Origin: Anthoceros angustus
Taxonomy: Eukaryota > Streptophyta > Anthocerotopsida > Anthocerotales > Anthocerotaceae
DNA: 64,000 nucleotides
Direction: 5' to 3'
Assembly (NCBI GenBank): GCA_010909165.1
Contig: MU008165.1
Location: 682,001-746,000 of the forward strand
This document shows, piece after piece, positions 1 to 11,789 of the stretch. A program made the position numbers and the translations under genes. The notes below the pieces were generated by a model. It ran no database searches and had not been told where the DNA came from. It saw only the letters and a list, made by a program, of their open reading frames with translations. How positions within the stretch are numbered: position 1 is the first letter of the stretch; each line of letters opens with the position of its first letter.

Positions 1-7
1 TCTACTT

Positions 8-1460
8 CTATACCTCGGCTTGAAAATTATGCCCCAACGAATTCCTCGACATGCCAAGTAGCACTTTTGGATGCGCATAATTTGGCTCGCTCCTGGCACT
101 TCCGAGGTGCGACGGATGGTCCTTGTGACCAACACGGAAGTCGTCCAGAAAACTTCCATAAAGTCGCGAGGAAGTCCTTGAAAATTTTGACGATGGCATG
201 AAGGACCCGGTGCTCCGTCAACCCCTGCGCTTGTAAGCATATGTCCCGTCGGTTGTAAAGCGGTCGAGGCCAATCGCTCTCCCTAAGGTGCGGTGATTAT
301 ACCCAGTACCGTCTAGGAATGAATCGCCATTACACTGCGACGGATCCGAGGATATTATCGATGAAGGGTAGCGGAAAGTGATCCTTCTTGGTGACCTTAT
401 TCAACCTTCTCCATCGACAAACTCGGATTTTGCTGCGCCTCTTAGGTACTACCACTATTGGAGCCACCCATTCGGTATTGACTATAGGATAGATCACGTC
501 CTTGAGGTACATCTCCAAGCGATCCTTTACCTTGAGGGAGTACTTGATTTAACTTGTACCGTGGAATCCTTCGGAATTGCTCACGGTTCGTCAATCCTAT
601 GCTCGCCCCATTCTTTGGGATCCCTTCATGTCTACCTCGGCGAAAACATCGATGAATTCTGCAGCGTTTCATTCCTTCCTCCAACGCCGCATCCATTGTT
701 ACGGAGAATTTGAGCACCTTCCGGAAGAACCTCAACGCCCTTGACTTCATCACCACCCACTCGCTCTCGGTGCGGTGCTAACCCCGAATCCTTCTTACGG
801 CTCCGCGTTCCTCTTCTCTCATGCCCCATTCCCTAAACAAATCCTCCGACGTGAACTGCGCGCCTCCACCTTCTCCACTGCTGTTCGAATCCCCGGACCC
901 CTTCCGGAGCATTCGCTTACCCGTAATGACCCTCGGGTTAATTGTATATGGATATCTCTGCGGTAGTCCCGCTCCTCATCGACCATGAGATGTGTGCGAC
1001 GGAACCTATCTTCCTCTTGCATCTCCCGACGTGTCCTCTGCCGAGGTGTACCCTTGCTTGTTGGAGTTTCACCGCATACATGTCCTTACTCCACGATAGG
1101 CACATCCTTCCCTCCTTGGTCTTGGGATCCCATTCCAGCGGTTTAAAACCGACTTCCTTCCGCCCCACTTGAGCGTGCATTGCGATCGTACATCCATGTT
1201 CGGCCAATTAGGACGTCGACTGGGCGATTTTTTTGGATGACTACATAATCCATCAAGTAGGGGATGGTTCCAATGGTCGTTAGCACCCTGGTTCCCCCAC
1301 CGCACCATTACGGACATGTCGGCTAGCCTCAAAACCTTGGTAGTATGTTCAATATCCAAGCCCAATTTCCTAGCCGTGTCTTCTCATAATATTTACACCC
1401 GTGTCGAGAGGCACTCCTTTGATGACACATCCGAAATTTCCAGAGTTGGTGGGCCTTGAT
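8..1460 (-). pseudogene. gypsy pol remnant: aspartic protease and reverse transcriptase
   Basis: Read on the minus strand. A protease active site LDTGVNIM lies at ~1408-1391, followed by GLDIEHTTKVLRLADMSV (~1365-1312) and a downstream segment ending VKWGG. The typical gypsy linker before RT (GIPKNGASIGL, ~640-600) is in another frame. RT finger/palm residues WVAPIVVVPKR and KKDHFPLPFIDNIL lie at ~475-335. The catalytic motif appears as FLDDF at ~155-138, the usual gypsy variant of YxDD. At least three frame changes and several stops separate these blocks, so no functional polyprotein is possible. Family assignment is firm; exact limits are not. Confidence 0.85.
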
Positions 1461-1478
1461 CCACCATGGATACCAAGT

Positions 1479-3808
1479 TCACGGCTCTGGTATAGGAACA
1501 TTGCGCCTCTTTTGGGTTGCGCCTCTTTTAACGCCCTCGATCTGTTGCCTATACGCGGATTGTCTCGGAGGAGTTGTCCGAATGTGATCATGAAATGTTG
1601 GTCCATGATGGCCTCGGCGAGATTGAAAAGCGGTGGCAGCCTTCTCGCCATCCGATTTGGTTGTGGGTTCCGTCATGACTTGGGGTACGGTGGCCCTTCC
1701 GGTGGGGTGGTGGACTCCCACAGGGTGGTGGAAATCGACACCCCGCCTTTTCCCCGTAGCCTCCTTGCCAATTCTTCTTGTATCATATCCATGACTTCGC
1801 CCGTCGTCCGGTGGAAACCCTAACTCGGTTCGGTAACTTTCTCTCGAAATCGGTGGGTTCCACCCCTTCGACGCTGAGCCCTTCATTCACCTTTCCGCCT
1901 GGAACACTCGGTCTCATGCATCACTCTTTTGCACATATGGTCCATCCGCCAAGTCACCGCAGGACTTGTTTTTTCTTTGGCCAACGCGTTCCGGGTGTTG
2001 GTATTTCCGCCCCAGTGGTGGCGACACTCTCTCCCTCATCCGATCCCGGTCGTATCCGCCTCCTTTCTTCTTTTTCCCCACGCCGCCTCTCTTTTGCTTT
2101 TGTGCTCCTTGTTCTAACGACCATGGCGGAGGCTTCCCCATAATAATCGCTTCCTCTGCCTAATCCTCCAAGCTCCTCGGGGTTCCAATCTCGGCATCCT
2201 CCCATACCGCCATAAGTGCGTCCTCAACATGCATGGCGGACACCGGACTTGGGTTTGGCGAACTCCCGTTACGGGTGGCTGCGCGATCCTCACCGTCTTT
2301 CTGGGGCTTTGGCAGAGCACACTTCCTGCCAAATGCCCCTGCTGCTTGCAATCTTGACATAGTTTATCAAAATCTCCATTGCCTTGACGAGTTGGATAAG
2401 GGCAGCTGTGCGCATAGTGTCCAAGGTTGCGACAATTATAGCACAAGACGGTACCCATTGGATTGTTACCCGCCCACTGTTACAACGCCTACCCCGTGGA
2501 ATTACGAGGTTGGCGGGTACATGGTCTTTGGGTACACTTGGGTTGGTGAACCTCCGGATCGGTATGTATCTTCCACGGACCCTCTTCCTCCTCTTCCTCA
2601 TATCCCGTTTGTCGGACAATTAGCTTTGGAGTGTCCCTGCTGCCCACACGTTGAGAAGAGGTTGGCTCGTGGGTTCGTGATGCCTCCGCCTCTCATGTTC
2701 CTTGACCGCATTAAGATGGAATTTCGAATTTTGCCATCATCTCCTCCATCTTGTTCCCTGTTGTTCTACTTTCTTGGCTGCCACCTCGGCCTCCCTCCTC
2801 GCTTGTTCCGGCCCTTCGCATATCGCCTCTGTTTTGCCCTTGCCCGGCTCCTTGTTGTCCTGCACGACCCTTCATTTTCTTTTTCCATTTGGCGCTCCTC
2901 ATCCGATGACGCTTCCTCCGAATCTCCTGCGTTTCCTCCTCCGAGGAACTTTCATGTGGAATCTTCGTGGAGCTTTCTTCACCGATGAACTTCCGAGGAG
3001 GATGAGGAATCCTTCTTTTTTCCCCTGGCTTCTTCTTCTCCTTCTTAGCCTTCCTCCTCCCTTGCGGGTTGGATTCCTCATAGTTTAGCGCCTTGATAGC
3101 CTTGCCCAAATTCTTCTCCGCTTGTAACCCACGTGTCTCCCCATCTTAGAACCCGGGCCTTTAGCGAACCACCGTATTGCGCAACTCCGAGTGAGGGCCA
3201 CTGATCACGAAGTCGCGTGAAACCTCTCCACATACGCTGCAAGGTTTCCTTCTTTCCTCTCGCTTTTTCAAGCTTGGACAACACGTATCCCTCCACGTCA
3301 AGCCCTGAACCTCTCAGAGCGGTTTTAATTCTTCATAGGTTCTGGAGGTGTGGTGACTTGAGGTATTCGCCTATACCACTTGCCGGACCCCAAGAACTCC
3401 GTAGAACAACTGAATACGCTGTGCATCTCCCGCTTCCTGGTTTGCAAATGTCAGCTGCTCAAAACGCTCAACAAATTCATCAGGGTCTTCATACCCCTTC
3501 CCCTCTCCATACAGCGGATAAGGTTGCTTGGTGGTGACCACCACCGGTGTGGTGGTGGTCATGACTATCGTTGCTGATTCGGCGACTGTGGTTGGTCCAA
3601 CAACGGTTCCTGCGGGAGTCGATTGATCTCCAACAGTCTGCACACTTTTGGAAGAGAGGTCAGTGGATGGAATTGGTCCGAGGTTCCTTGGCGGTGGTAC
3701 CTCGTCCAAGTCCAGAGGTTGGGGATCTTGCTCCAACAAGATCGGACCCCGTCCTGGTTGCTTCCTTACCTCCTTCTCCTTCCAACGGTGCTTCCTGGAC
3801 CTCCTCAA
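1479..3808 (-). pseudogene. gypsy gag remnant with two zinc knuckles
   Basis: The 5' end (3808-3371) encodes a Gag N-terminal region with a basic start and the Gag-type block KGYEDPDEFVERFEQLTF. After frameshifts, a nucleocapsid region at ~2450-2350 shows CYNCRNLGHYAHSC (a CCHC knuckle) and CQDCKQQGHLAGSVLC (a second, irregular one). Between ~3110 and 2700 the frame is Lys/Arg/Glu-rich. The C-terminal part (1651-1479) has FNLAEAIMDQHFMITF, which recurs as FNLAEAIMDQKFMITF at ~39.5 kb, so both loci come from one family. Gag normally packages element RNA in cytoplasmic particles; this copy is broken. Confidence 0.8.
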
Positions 3809-3980
3809 CTCGCGGTTTGCAACCCTTTTAACCTTTCCGATTGCTTGGCGCTTCTCTTGTGGCCTTCCGACTTGACTCGAACCTCCGACTCAACCCGTGG
3901 CATCCATCTACCTAACTAGATACACTCCAAAACTAGACACCTAAGCTATGGTTAGTCCCCTATAACCTTGATGAGCTTTT

Positions 3981-3996
3981 TCATTCCGACGCGCCA
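3981..3996 (-). other. Putative primer-binding site of the gypsy element
   Basis: On the minus strand the sequence reads TGGCGCGTCGGAATGA, directly after an LTR-like end (TG at 4000 on the plus strand is the complement of the terminal CA). TGGCGC starts are common for plant gypsy primer sites. The matching tRNA was not identified. A near copy lies at 5921-5934. Confidence 0.5.
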
Positions 3997-4171
3997 AAAT
4001 GTGGAATGGGTTTTGCATCCGAAGACGCAAAGAGGCCACATTTACCCTCTATGTCGTTATAGTCCTAGGATTCGATCCCAAGGGAATGGTGTTGTGTCAA
4101 GGTGTGCTAAATCTATGGATTCTAGACCGCCCGCCGCCACCCCACCTTCTCCACCTACCTGCCCAAACCCA

Positions 4172-4216
4172 CCACCGTGGTAGACTCGGCCACCGTGGTA
4201 GACTCGGCCACCGTGG
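4172..4216. repeat. 18-bp repeat of CCACCGTGG palindromes in the LTR
   Basis: CCACCGTGG starts at 4172, 4190 and 4208, an exact 18-bp period with spacer tagactcgg. Unit 2 of the duplication keeps two copies (6121 and 6139). Similar palindromes cluster near 3530-3560, 5440-5480 and 7400-7455. Confidence 0.85.
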
Positions 4217-5492
4217 CGGGCCCACCACGCCGCGGAGTCTATTCACACCCACTTCTAACACTAGGGGCTATGGGCACGGACACCTATATACGCCTACTGG
4301 AATTTGCGATCCACCACGCTTCACTCCCCCACGCTTCCGATTTTCCCTCACACTCTCACAATCCCAACGACACAACCCCGGAACCTTTCCCTTCCCAATG
4401 AACTCTCTCCTCGCCCCTCACGGGCCACAGACTTTTCCCCTTGGGCCACAGACCCCTCTCTCATGGAATGAACACACGGTGGCAGCAGTTGGAAAAGAGG
4501 ATCGGAAGAAAACCCGCTGGCTTGGGCGATTCGCCTTCCGCCACCCGTCCGCGGCCTCCTACCTCTTTCCGGCCACGGCCACCTTCTTACCCCAGGCGTG
4601 GAGCTTGGCCACTCCTCGACCATCCGAGATCTTCCGGCCTTCTTGTGACTAGAAGGCACCGAACCGCTTGATGCGTCGACGGACGTCCAATCAACCCCAC
4701 ACGGTTCGATACACGGAAGTTCACACCGAAATCGCCTTTGAGAGACACCCGGGTCTCTTATACATCCGGTGTGGTCCAACACCTCACTTCTCTTAGTGTC
4801 TAAAATTGTAGCTCCTACCACGCGCCTTACCAATCTAAGCAACAACCTACTGATGGAACTCCCTATCCGCTCAAAAAGGAAACCCGGTCCTAGGCTATCG
4901 CGACTCTAAAATCAGCGCCGCCTCGCGATTGCTGCCTCGCCCACGGCCCATGGGGACCCCTCTCGCTCTACCGCCCGATCCGAGCGATTTTCCCCACAAC
5001 CTCCACCTCGCCTCTCACCGCCTGAATTTCGCGCCTTCCCGGACGTGCGCGTGACCTCTATGTCCATTGTCCCGCCTCCTCCTCGGACAACCATACCGTG
5101 CTCCTCCTCCATGCTCGCCTCCCGCTCATCTCTTCCAAAGACCACTTGGAGGATAGGCGCCCGCTCCTACTCAAGGAACCATCACTGTGGCGGTCAAGAT
5201 GCACCGAGTTTCGCCTCCCGTCCCAACAACCACATACACGCTTAGAGTGAGCACCGCTCACCATGCGTGCTGTGACATGAGCATCCTCATCCGGACGCCG
5301 TAGCACAATACGCCTTCGACATGAGGTCCTTACCTCCTCCCGTGGACAATCCTGGGCCGCTGCTGATTCTCCAGGGATCTGTCTCCATCTGCGACACTGC
5401 CGGTGACTTCCCCACCTCGCCTCGCTTCCACGACGGTGGTAGTTTAGCCACCGTGGTGGTTGCTTCCCCACGGTGGTTGTTGCCCCGTGGTC

Positions 5493-7458
5493 ATGACTAT
5501 CGTTCGATTCACCGTGGTTGGTCCAACAACGGTTCTGCGAGTCGATTGATCTCCAACGATCGCACACTTTTGGAAGAGAGGTCTGGATGGAATTGGTCCG
5601 AGGTTCCTTGGCGGTGGTACCTCGTCCAAGTCCGAGGTTGGGGATCTTGCTCCAACAAGATCGGACCCCGTCCACAGTTGCTTCCTTACCTCCTTCTCCT
5701 TCCAACGGGTGCGTCTTCCTACCGGACCTCCTCAACTCGCGGTTTGCAACCCTTTTAACCTTTCCGATTGCTTGGCGTTGTCGCTTCTCTTGTGGCCTTC
5801 CGTCCGACTTGACTCGAACCCTCCGACTCAACCCGTGGCATCCATCTACCTAACTAGATACACTCCAAAACTAGACACCTAAGCTATGGTTAGTCCCCTA
5901 TAACCTTGATGTTAGTTTCATTCCCAACGCGCCAAAATGTGGAATGGGTTTTGCATCCGAAGACGCAAAGAGGCCACATTTACCCTCTATGTCGTTATAG
6001 TCCTAGGATTCGATCCCAAGGGAATGGTGTTGTGTCAAGGTGTGCTAAATCTATGGATTCTAGACCTGCCGCTACTCCCACCTTCTCCAGCCACCTGCCC
6101 AAACCCACCAGTAGACTCGGCCACCGTGGTAGACTCGGCCACCGTGGCGGGTCCCACCACCCTGAGTCTATTCCACACTTCTAACACGGACCTAGGGGCT
6201 ATGGGCATACGGACACCTATATACGCCCACCTTACTGGAATTGCGATTCCACCACACGCCCACCCTCCCACGCTTCCGATTTTCCCTCACACTCTCACAA
6301 TCCCTCCCACACAACTTCCTCCGGAACCTTTCCCTTCCCAATGAACTCTCCTCGCCTCACGGGCCACACAGACCTTCCTCCTTGGGCCACAGACCCCTCT
6401 CTCTCATGGAATGAACACACACGTGGCAGCTTGGAAAAGAGGATCGGAAGAAAACCCGCTTGGCGATTCGCTTCGAGCCTCCGCCTCACCGTCCGCGCCT
6501 CTTCTTTCTCCACCGGCCACCTTCCGTTACCCCCAGTGGAGCTTGGCCACTCCGCTCTCGACCATCCGAGATCTTCCGGCCTTCTTGTGACTAGAAGACG
6601 GTGCGCCCAACCCGCTTGATGCGACGACGCCTCCAATCAACCCCACACGGTTCGATACACGTTCACACCGAAATCGTCCTTTGAGAGACACCCAAAGGGT
6701 CTCTTATACATCCGGCCGTGGGTCCAACATGCCTCACTTCTTTAGTGTCTAAAATTGTAGCTCCTACCACGAGCGCCTTACCAATCTAAGCAACAATTTA
6801 CCACTGATGGAACTCCCTATCCTCACCAAAAGGAAACCCGGTCCTAGGCTATCGCGACTCTAAAATCAGCGCCGCCTCGATTGCTGCCTCGCCCACGGCC
6901 CATGGGGACCCCTCTCGCCTTCGGCCTCGCCCGATCCGAGCGATTTTCCCCACAACCTCCACCTCGCCTCTCACCGCCTCGAGTTTCTCGCGCCTTCCGC
7001 GGACGCGCGCCTGTGACCTCTATGTCCATTGTCCCGCCTCCTCCTCGGACAACCATACCGTGTGCTCCTCCCTCCATGCTCGCCTCGCGCCGCCATATCT
7101 CTTCCAAAGACCACTTATGGAGGATAGGCGCCCGCTACTCAAGGAACCATCGTAAACGCCTGTGGCGGTCAAGATGCACCGAGTTTCCCCTCCCGCCCCA
7201 ACAACCACATACACGCTTAGAGTGAGCACCCGTCCACCATGCAGGCTGTGGACATGAGCATCCTCATCCGGACGCCGTAGCACAATACGCCTTCCGATAT
7301 GAGGTCCTTACCTCTCCCGTGGACAATCTGGGCCGGCCGTTGATTCTCCAGGATCCCTCCATCTGCGACACTCCTGCTTGACTTCCCCACCTCGCCTCGC
7401 CCACGACGGTGGTTGGAGTTTAGCCACCGTGGTGGTTGCTTCCCCACGGTGGTTGCTC
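5493..7458. repeat. Unit 2 of the ~1.95 kb tandem duplication
   Basis: Second copy of unit 1, with a second primer-like site (5921-5934) and LTR start (5938). Small indels of 2-8 nt are scattered between units, so the duplication is not very recent. No intact ORF is present; minus-strand frames are Gly/Arg-rich low-complexity sequence. An alternative reading is two nested LTR insertions, but the shared gag start in both units favours unequal exchange. Confidence 0.8.
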
Positions 7459-7732
7459 GCGGTGCTGTTTCGCCTTCTTCTGCTTGGCCACCTCTCTTGA
7501 CTCGGCCCTAGCTTCGCCTCTTTCCGCTTGTACCTCTCCGCCAGCTTGAATTTCTCCAAGGGCGCCATCGCCCACCCGCCTCCTGGACTCGCGAGACCTC
7601 ATCCTCAAGCTCTTCAATTGTAGCATGCGCCCTTGACCGATTTACTAAAGCCTCCCGCTGAGTGGACATGTCCCTCAACCGCCTCTGTTTTGCATAGGTA
7701 AGACTCCTGCGCTCCAAGGCCCTACCGCCTTG
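7459..7732 (-). pseudogene. Distal half of a coiled-coil transposon ORF split by the copia insertion
   Basis: On the minus strand the frame entering from the copia junction begins QGGRALERRSLTYAKQ and continues through a heptad-rich segment with IEELEDEVSRVQEA near 7620-7580. It then becomes Lys/Arg/Glu-rich and frameshifted. Deleting the copia element and one target-site copy joins this in frame to LKEKLESTGE at 14504-14540. It resembles the C-terminal coiled coil of the transposon ORF at 37.6-38.2 kb in character. No enzymatic motif is visible. Confidence 0.6.
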
Positions 7733-7956
7733 TGAAGGAGTATTGATGTTGGCATAATGAGGATTAGGGTTATATTATATCCGGGCCATATTGTGTGTAT
7801 AGTTTAAAATGTCTTACCTCTTCGCTAGGGTTACGTCTGTTAGCATAGTCACACCCATTCAAGAACAGTTGTTGTTAATGTTTTACTTACTCTCTTTTTC
7901 TTGAATATATACAATGTTATTTTTATAATAAATCTACATCTGCATGTAATTTCTTA
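7733..7956 (+). repeat. 5' LTR of the copia element
   Basis: Starts TGAAGGAGTATTGATGTTGG and ends ...aatttctta immediately before the primer site. It matches 14278-14499 along its length. The terminus is TG...TA rather than TG...CA, so the last base or two are uncertain. U3/R/U5 limits were not resolved. Confidence 0.9.
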
Positions 7957-7968
7957 TGGTATCAGAGC
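7957..7968 (+). other. Primer-binding site (initiator Met-tRNA)
   Basis: TGGTATCAGAGC, the standard plant copia primer site complementary to the 3' end of initiator methionyl tRNA, directly abuts the 5' LTR. Confidence 0.95.
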
Positions 7969-9103
7969 TTCTGATGTAGGTTACATTCAAATGAGTGTAC
8001 ATTAGATTGTGCATTTAATTTCATGCACAATCATGTCTCTTTTGCTTTCTTTCAAAAGGAAATTAGGTTTCTTTTTGAGAAAAGAAAAGAACATATTAAA
8101 ATTCTTGTAGAAATTTTCTTTATATTTTATATGAGATGTCTTAACCGATCTTGTTCCAAAGGTATCTCTAGTCGATTGCTAGTACCCTTCGTAGAGATAC
8201 TAGAACAACCGCCCTGATTTGACATTTTCAAAATTATAGAGAATAGCTTACAGAAATGCATATAATTTGCATTTTACAAGCTTCTACAAATTTAGCCGTA
8301 AATGGCTACCAATGGAAACAATGTCTGGCGCATTCCTGTTGAGCGTGCAAACAACAACAGGAGGCAGCAAAATGGAAATCAAAACAGGCACAATCTTGTT
8401 GAGTACATCCATCAACACATTGTGACATGGCTGTTGCGCAATCAAGATCTGCCTGATCTCTGCAGAAACCTACAGGAGGCCTTCAATACAATAGTGGAGA
8501 CTCCCTACCCTGGTCAGAGATATTTGACTTTTGCTCCTTACTTTCCTGCATGACGATTCCACAAGGGTGCGATTGCACATCTTCCGTGTAACCCTAATCA
8601 TAGGACTCAAACACATGCCGCATCGACACGTGGATTTTTACTAACCAGGCTTGAATCATATCAAAACCACATAAAAAGAAATCATGGCAGTGTCATTCGA
8701 CGCCTTATTGAGTCTAGTGCTGGTATTCAAAGTCTGAAAGAACAAATCTCTCACCTGAATTTCAAACTGTTGACTTTGTCGAGATCACATTTGCTTGCTA
8801 ATTCCCCTCATTACGGAGTATTACGCAGGCATACAAATAAGACAAACAGAAGTCACAGGTTTGATGCACCCAATTGTTGCCCATCATACTCCACCCACGC
8901 AAACAATAAGTGGAAGATGAGGCATTTAAAACTAGAAAACAGTTCAACAGCAGCACAGTGCAGAGTTTCAAACCCTGTTTATGTTCTGTGATTGCTGATG
9001 TCTTCATGAACCAGGTATCATTTGTCCCCTAACATCTGCTTCCAGAATCACAGATTAACGCTGATGCAACTTCACACATTAGTGTCTGTTAAATCCTACA
9101 AAC
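7969..9103 (+). other. Copia leader and unassigned upstream ORF region
   Basis: A frame at 8302-8553 (83 codons) opens with an Asn/Gln/Arg-rich stretch and then reads HQHIVTWLLRNQDLPDLC. A later frame (8680-8770) reads RRLIESSAGIQSLKEQISHL, coiled-coil-like. I do not recognise either. They could be a degraded element-specific ORF upstream of gag. No promoter was resolved. Confidence 0.4.
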
Positions 9104-10324
9104 ATGGGTGACGAAGATACCACACCCAAACTGTCCTATAACATAGGCAGTGACATGTTTAAGGAAAAGGAGTTTGAGGAGAATTATTATATCCGTAATG
9201 AGGATGGGGTGCTCTCGCAAGGACTCGATGTAACAACCGGAGATGATAAGTTAGATACAATGATGCTGAATCACAGGCATGGACAAAGAATGACGCAATG
9301 CCCATGTACATGATACGGTGTGGCCTAACCTCTGAAATGTTGAGTACTCAGGAGCAAGATTCGCCGACTCCGGTCTAGACTTCGTGAGCTTTACTCTGGT
9401 GGAAATTCAACCAGTCAGATGGCAGCCCTCAAAAACCTTCAACTCTGCAAGATGCGAGATGGTGACTCAGTAGAAAAGCACATTGCTACTTTCAGACATC
9501 TTGTTTCTAAGTTGGAAGGAACAACACAGGAAGCCATCAAGGAAGATATGTTAGCACTTTATTTAATGCTTTCTTTACCTGCCTCCTGGTCGAATTTTGT
9601 GACTTCTTATAACACCTCACAGGCACAAGCTCAGAAACTGGCATCTGCAGCCAGGATCAAGCTACCTCCCATGACCTTTTCTGAGTTAGTGGGAGCACTT
9701 CTTCAAGAAGAAGCCACGAGAGGTGGACCTAAGCATGGGAAACAGCAAGCACTCTACACCTCAAACAAGGGCAGAGGAAACAAACCATACCCTAGAGGCA
9801 AAAATACTACACCTATTGCAGGGAGCTCACAGGGAGCTTCCTCACAGAAGAAACCCAAGAAGACCGGGAAATGCAACTGGTGCAAAATTCCCGGCCATTG
9901 GGAAAACGAGTGTCGTAAGAAGCAGGCTGGCATACCTCGCAAGGAGGGCAATGCGAATGCTGAAACACACGTTGTAGTAAAGAAGCAATCCTCTCCTTCC
10001 GCCCTGACAGTAGGGGTAAGGGAGTTTGCTCAACCTCTAGTCTTTCCCACATGCTTATCTGCCATAGCAGAGTCTAGACCATTTCAAGAGTGGTACTTAG
10101 ACACAGGTGCAACAGCGCACATTTGCTTTGATAGAAGTGCCTTCTCCACCTACAGACAAGTAAAGGATCAGTTTGTCTATTTAGGTGATGACAGGGCATT
10201 GGTATCTCCAGGAAAGGGCACAGTGTTCCTTCCTGTCCCTTCAGGGCTAAAACTGTCCCTTACCAATGTTTACTATGTGCCTGGAATGACTAGGAACCTC
10301 ATTTCCGCAACCGAACATAGATAA
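9104..10324 (+). pseudogene. copia gag and aspartic protease
   Basis: The start region (9104-9313) matches the Gag N terminus; WTKNDAMPMYMIRCGLTSEML follows in a shifted frame (~9280-9340). The long frame 9419-10324 begins MAALKNLQLCKMRDGDSVEK, contains LPASWSNFVTSY, and has a CCHC knuckle CNWCKIPGHWENEC (~9872-9913). The protease site WYLDTGATAHIC lies at ~10093-10128, and YYVPGMTRNLISATEH closes the segment. A stop at 10322 and earlier frameshifts break the polyprotein. Gag would form particles and the protease would cut the polyprotein. Confidence 0.88.
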
Positions 10325-10448
10325 CAAATACCACTTCTCACATTTTACGAGCGATCCTTGATGCATTTGATCATCGCAAGGTTTTAGCTTATGGATCTTC
10401 TGACCATGATCTATTCCGACTTCACTTGAAAGATCTGCGCAAATAATT

Positions 10449-11340
10449 TTGACGTCACAAGGTGACCTCTCACCTTCACATCAAACAGACAAAGCCATAT
10501 TATGGCACAATAGGTTAGGTCATCCACATGGTGCTAAGCTGCAAAAACTGGCTACCAGTGACCTATACTATGATGGAAAGATTGGCACTCTTCCTACCTT
10601 ACCCCTGTGTGAAGCTTGTGTGTTATCTAAGCGTCACCAAGCAGCCTTCAAAAACAGGACCCCACACAGAGCCTCTGATGTCCTCGAGCTAGTCCACACT
10701 GATATTTGTGGGCCACTGTCACAGCCTTCCATAGGTGGTGGCAAGTATTTCTTAACCTTCACTGATGACAAGACAAGGTTTGTCATGGCTTATATCTTGA
10801 AGGCCAAAAGTGAAGCCTTCTCTCAATTCAAAACTTATTTAAAATTTGTTGAGAGATGGACAGGACAACAGCTCAAGACCCTCCGCTCCGATAACGGAGG
10901 AGAATTCACATCTAACGAATTTCAAACATATTGTGCAGAGGAGGGTATTGGGCGCCAACTCACCGTCGTGTATACACCACAGCAAAATGGCGTTGCAGAG
11001 CGCCTGAATTTGACTTTGCAGGAGATGGTTTCTCCCTTGCGCATCATACCTACCATTGCTTATAATGAGCCCACCTAATTACCGGTATTTATTTAAATAG
11101 CCTACCACTCAGCTTGTAGGTCGACCTATATGAGGCTTTCTTTGGCAGGAAACCGTCTATCCTTCATCTTCGAACCTTTGGTTGTATCGCTTATGCTTTC
11201 ATCCCGAAGGAGAAGCGTAAGAAGCTATCTGCAAAAGCCAGAAAACTCCTTATGATAGGCTACACTGAGGGCATAAAAGCTTATAAACTGTATGATGTCC
11301 CTCAGAACAAGGTGGTATATGCACGGCTGTACCTTTTAAG
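10449..11340 (+). pseudogene. copia integrase
   Basis: The zinc-binding GAG-pre-integrase region reads LWHNRLGHPHGAKL...CEACVLSK (~10498-10630). The catalytic core shows HTDICGP (first Asp), LRSDNGGEF (second Asp) and TPQQNGVAER (around the Glu). The frame stops at 11078 and resumes in other frames with FGRKPSILHLRTFGCIAYAF and KARKLLMIGYTEG up to 11340, the usual copia region after integrase. The core residues are preserved although the ORF is cut. Confidence 0.88.
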
Positions 11341-11789
11341 GACGGTTTGACGCCTGAACCTCACCCGATGATAGTGATGATCTGTCTGTTCTCCCCAATA
11401 TCACTTTCTTTGATGACTCAACACCTGAGGAGATTGCTCCTGCAGGGGGGGATGAGCATGATAATCAAGATAATCAAGTTAATCAAGTTGACCCAGAGAG
11501 ATCGGACCTTCACGACCTTGCGAGCACGAAGAACCTCCCATTGCCGCTTGAGCCACAACTCAACCTACTAGATCCAGACATGATGACGCTGCGCATTTAC
11601 GCAAACAGGTTCTCGAATGATGATGATGCCGATGTACCGAATAGCCTACCACATCCCGAACCCCCACCGAACGCCGAGCACTTGCAGAAGAGAAAGACGT
11701 GCACTGACATTACTAATCACATGATTGTGTCAAGTTGGCGTCGCTATGAGTCCGGGACCTACAGCTCGCACTCTATGAAGAAGCTATGA

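Larger units (their letters stand above)
1..3996 (-). mobile_element. Ty3/gypsy retrotransposon internal region, decayed, cut by the window edge
   Basis: Minus-strand remnants run in gypsy order: gag matrix/capsid-like segment (3808-3371), zinc knuckles (~2458-2350), protease active site (~1408-1391), pol linker and reverse transcriptase (720-8). A primer-binding-like site (3981-3996) precedes an LTR-like region at its 5' side. Many frameshifts and stops break the reading frame. RNase H and integrase would lie left of the window. The element continues on its 5' side into a tandemly duplicated LTR/gag segment. Confidence 0.85.
3561..5484. repeat. Unit 1 of a ~1.95 kb tandem duplication (gag start, primer site, LTR)
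   Basis: This stretch aligns almost colinearly with 5493-7458 at an offset growing from ~1.93 to ~1.98 kb through small indels. It carries the beginning of gag (minus), the leader and primer-like site (3981-3996), and an LTR-like sequence starting with TG at 4000. The offset was read by matching landmarks such as gcgccaaaatgtggaatggg at 3991 and 5929. Both units end in clusters of CCACGGTGG-like palindromes. Confidence 0.8.
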
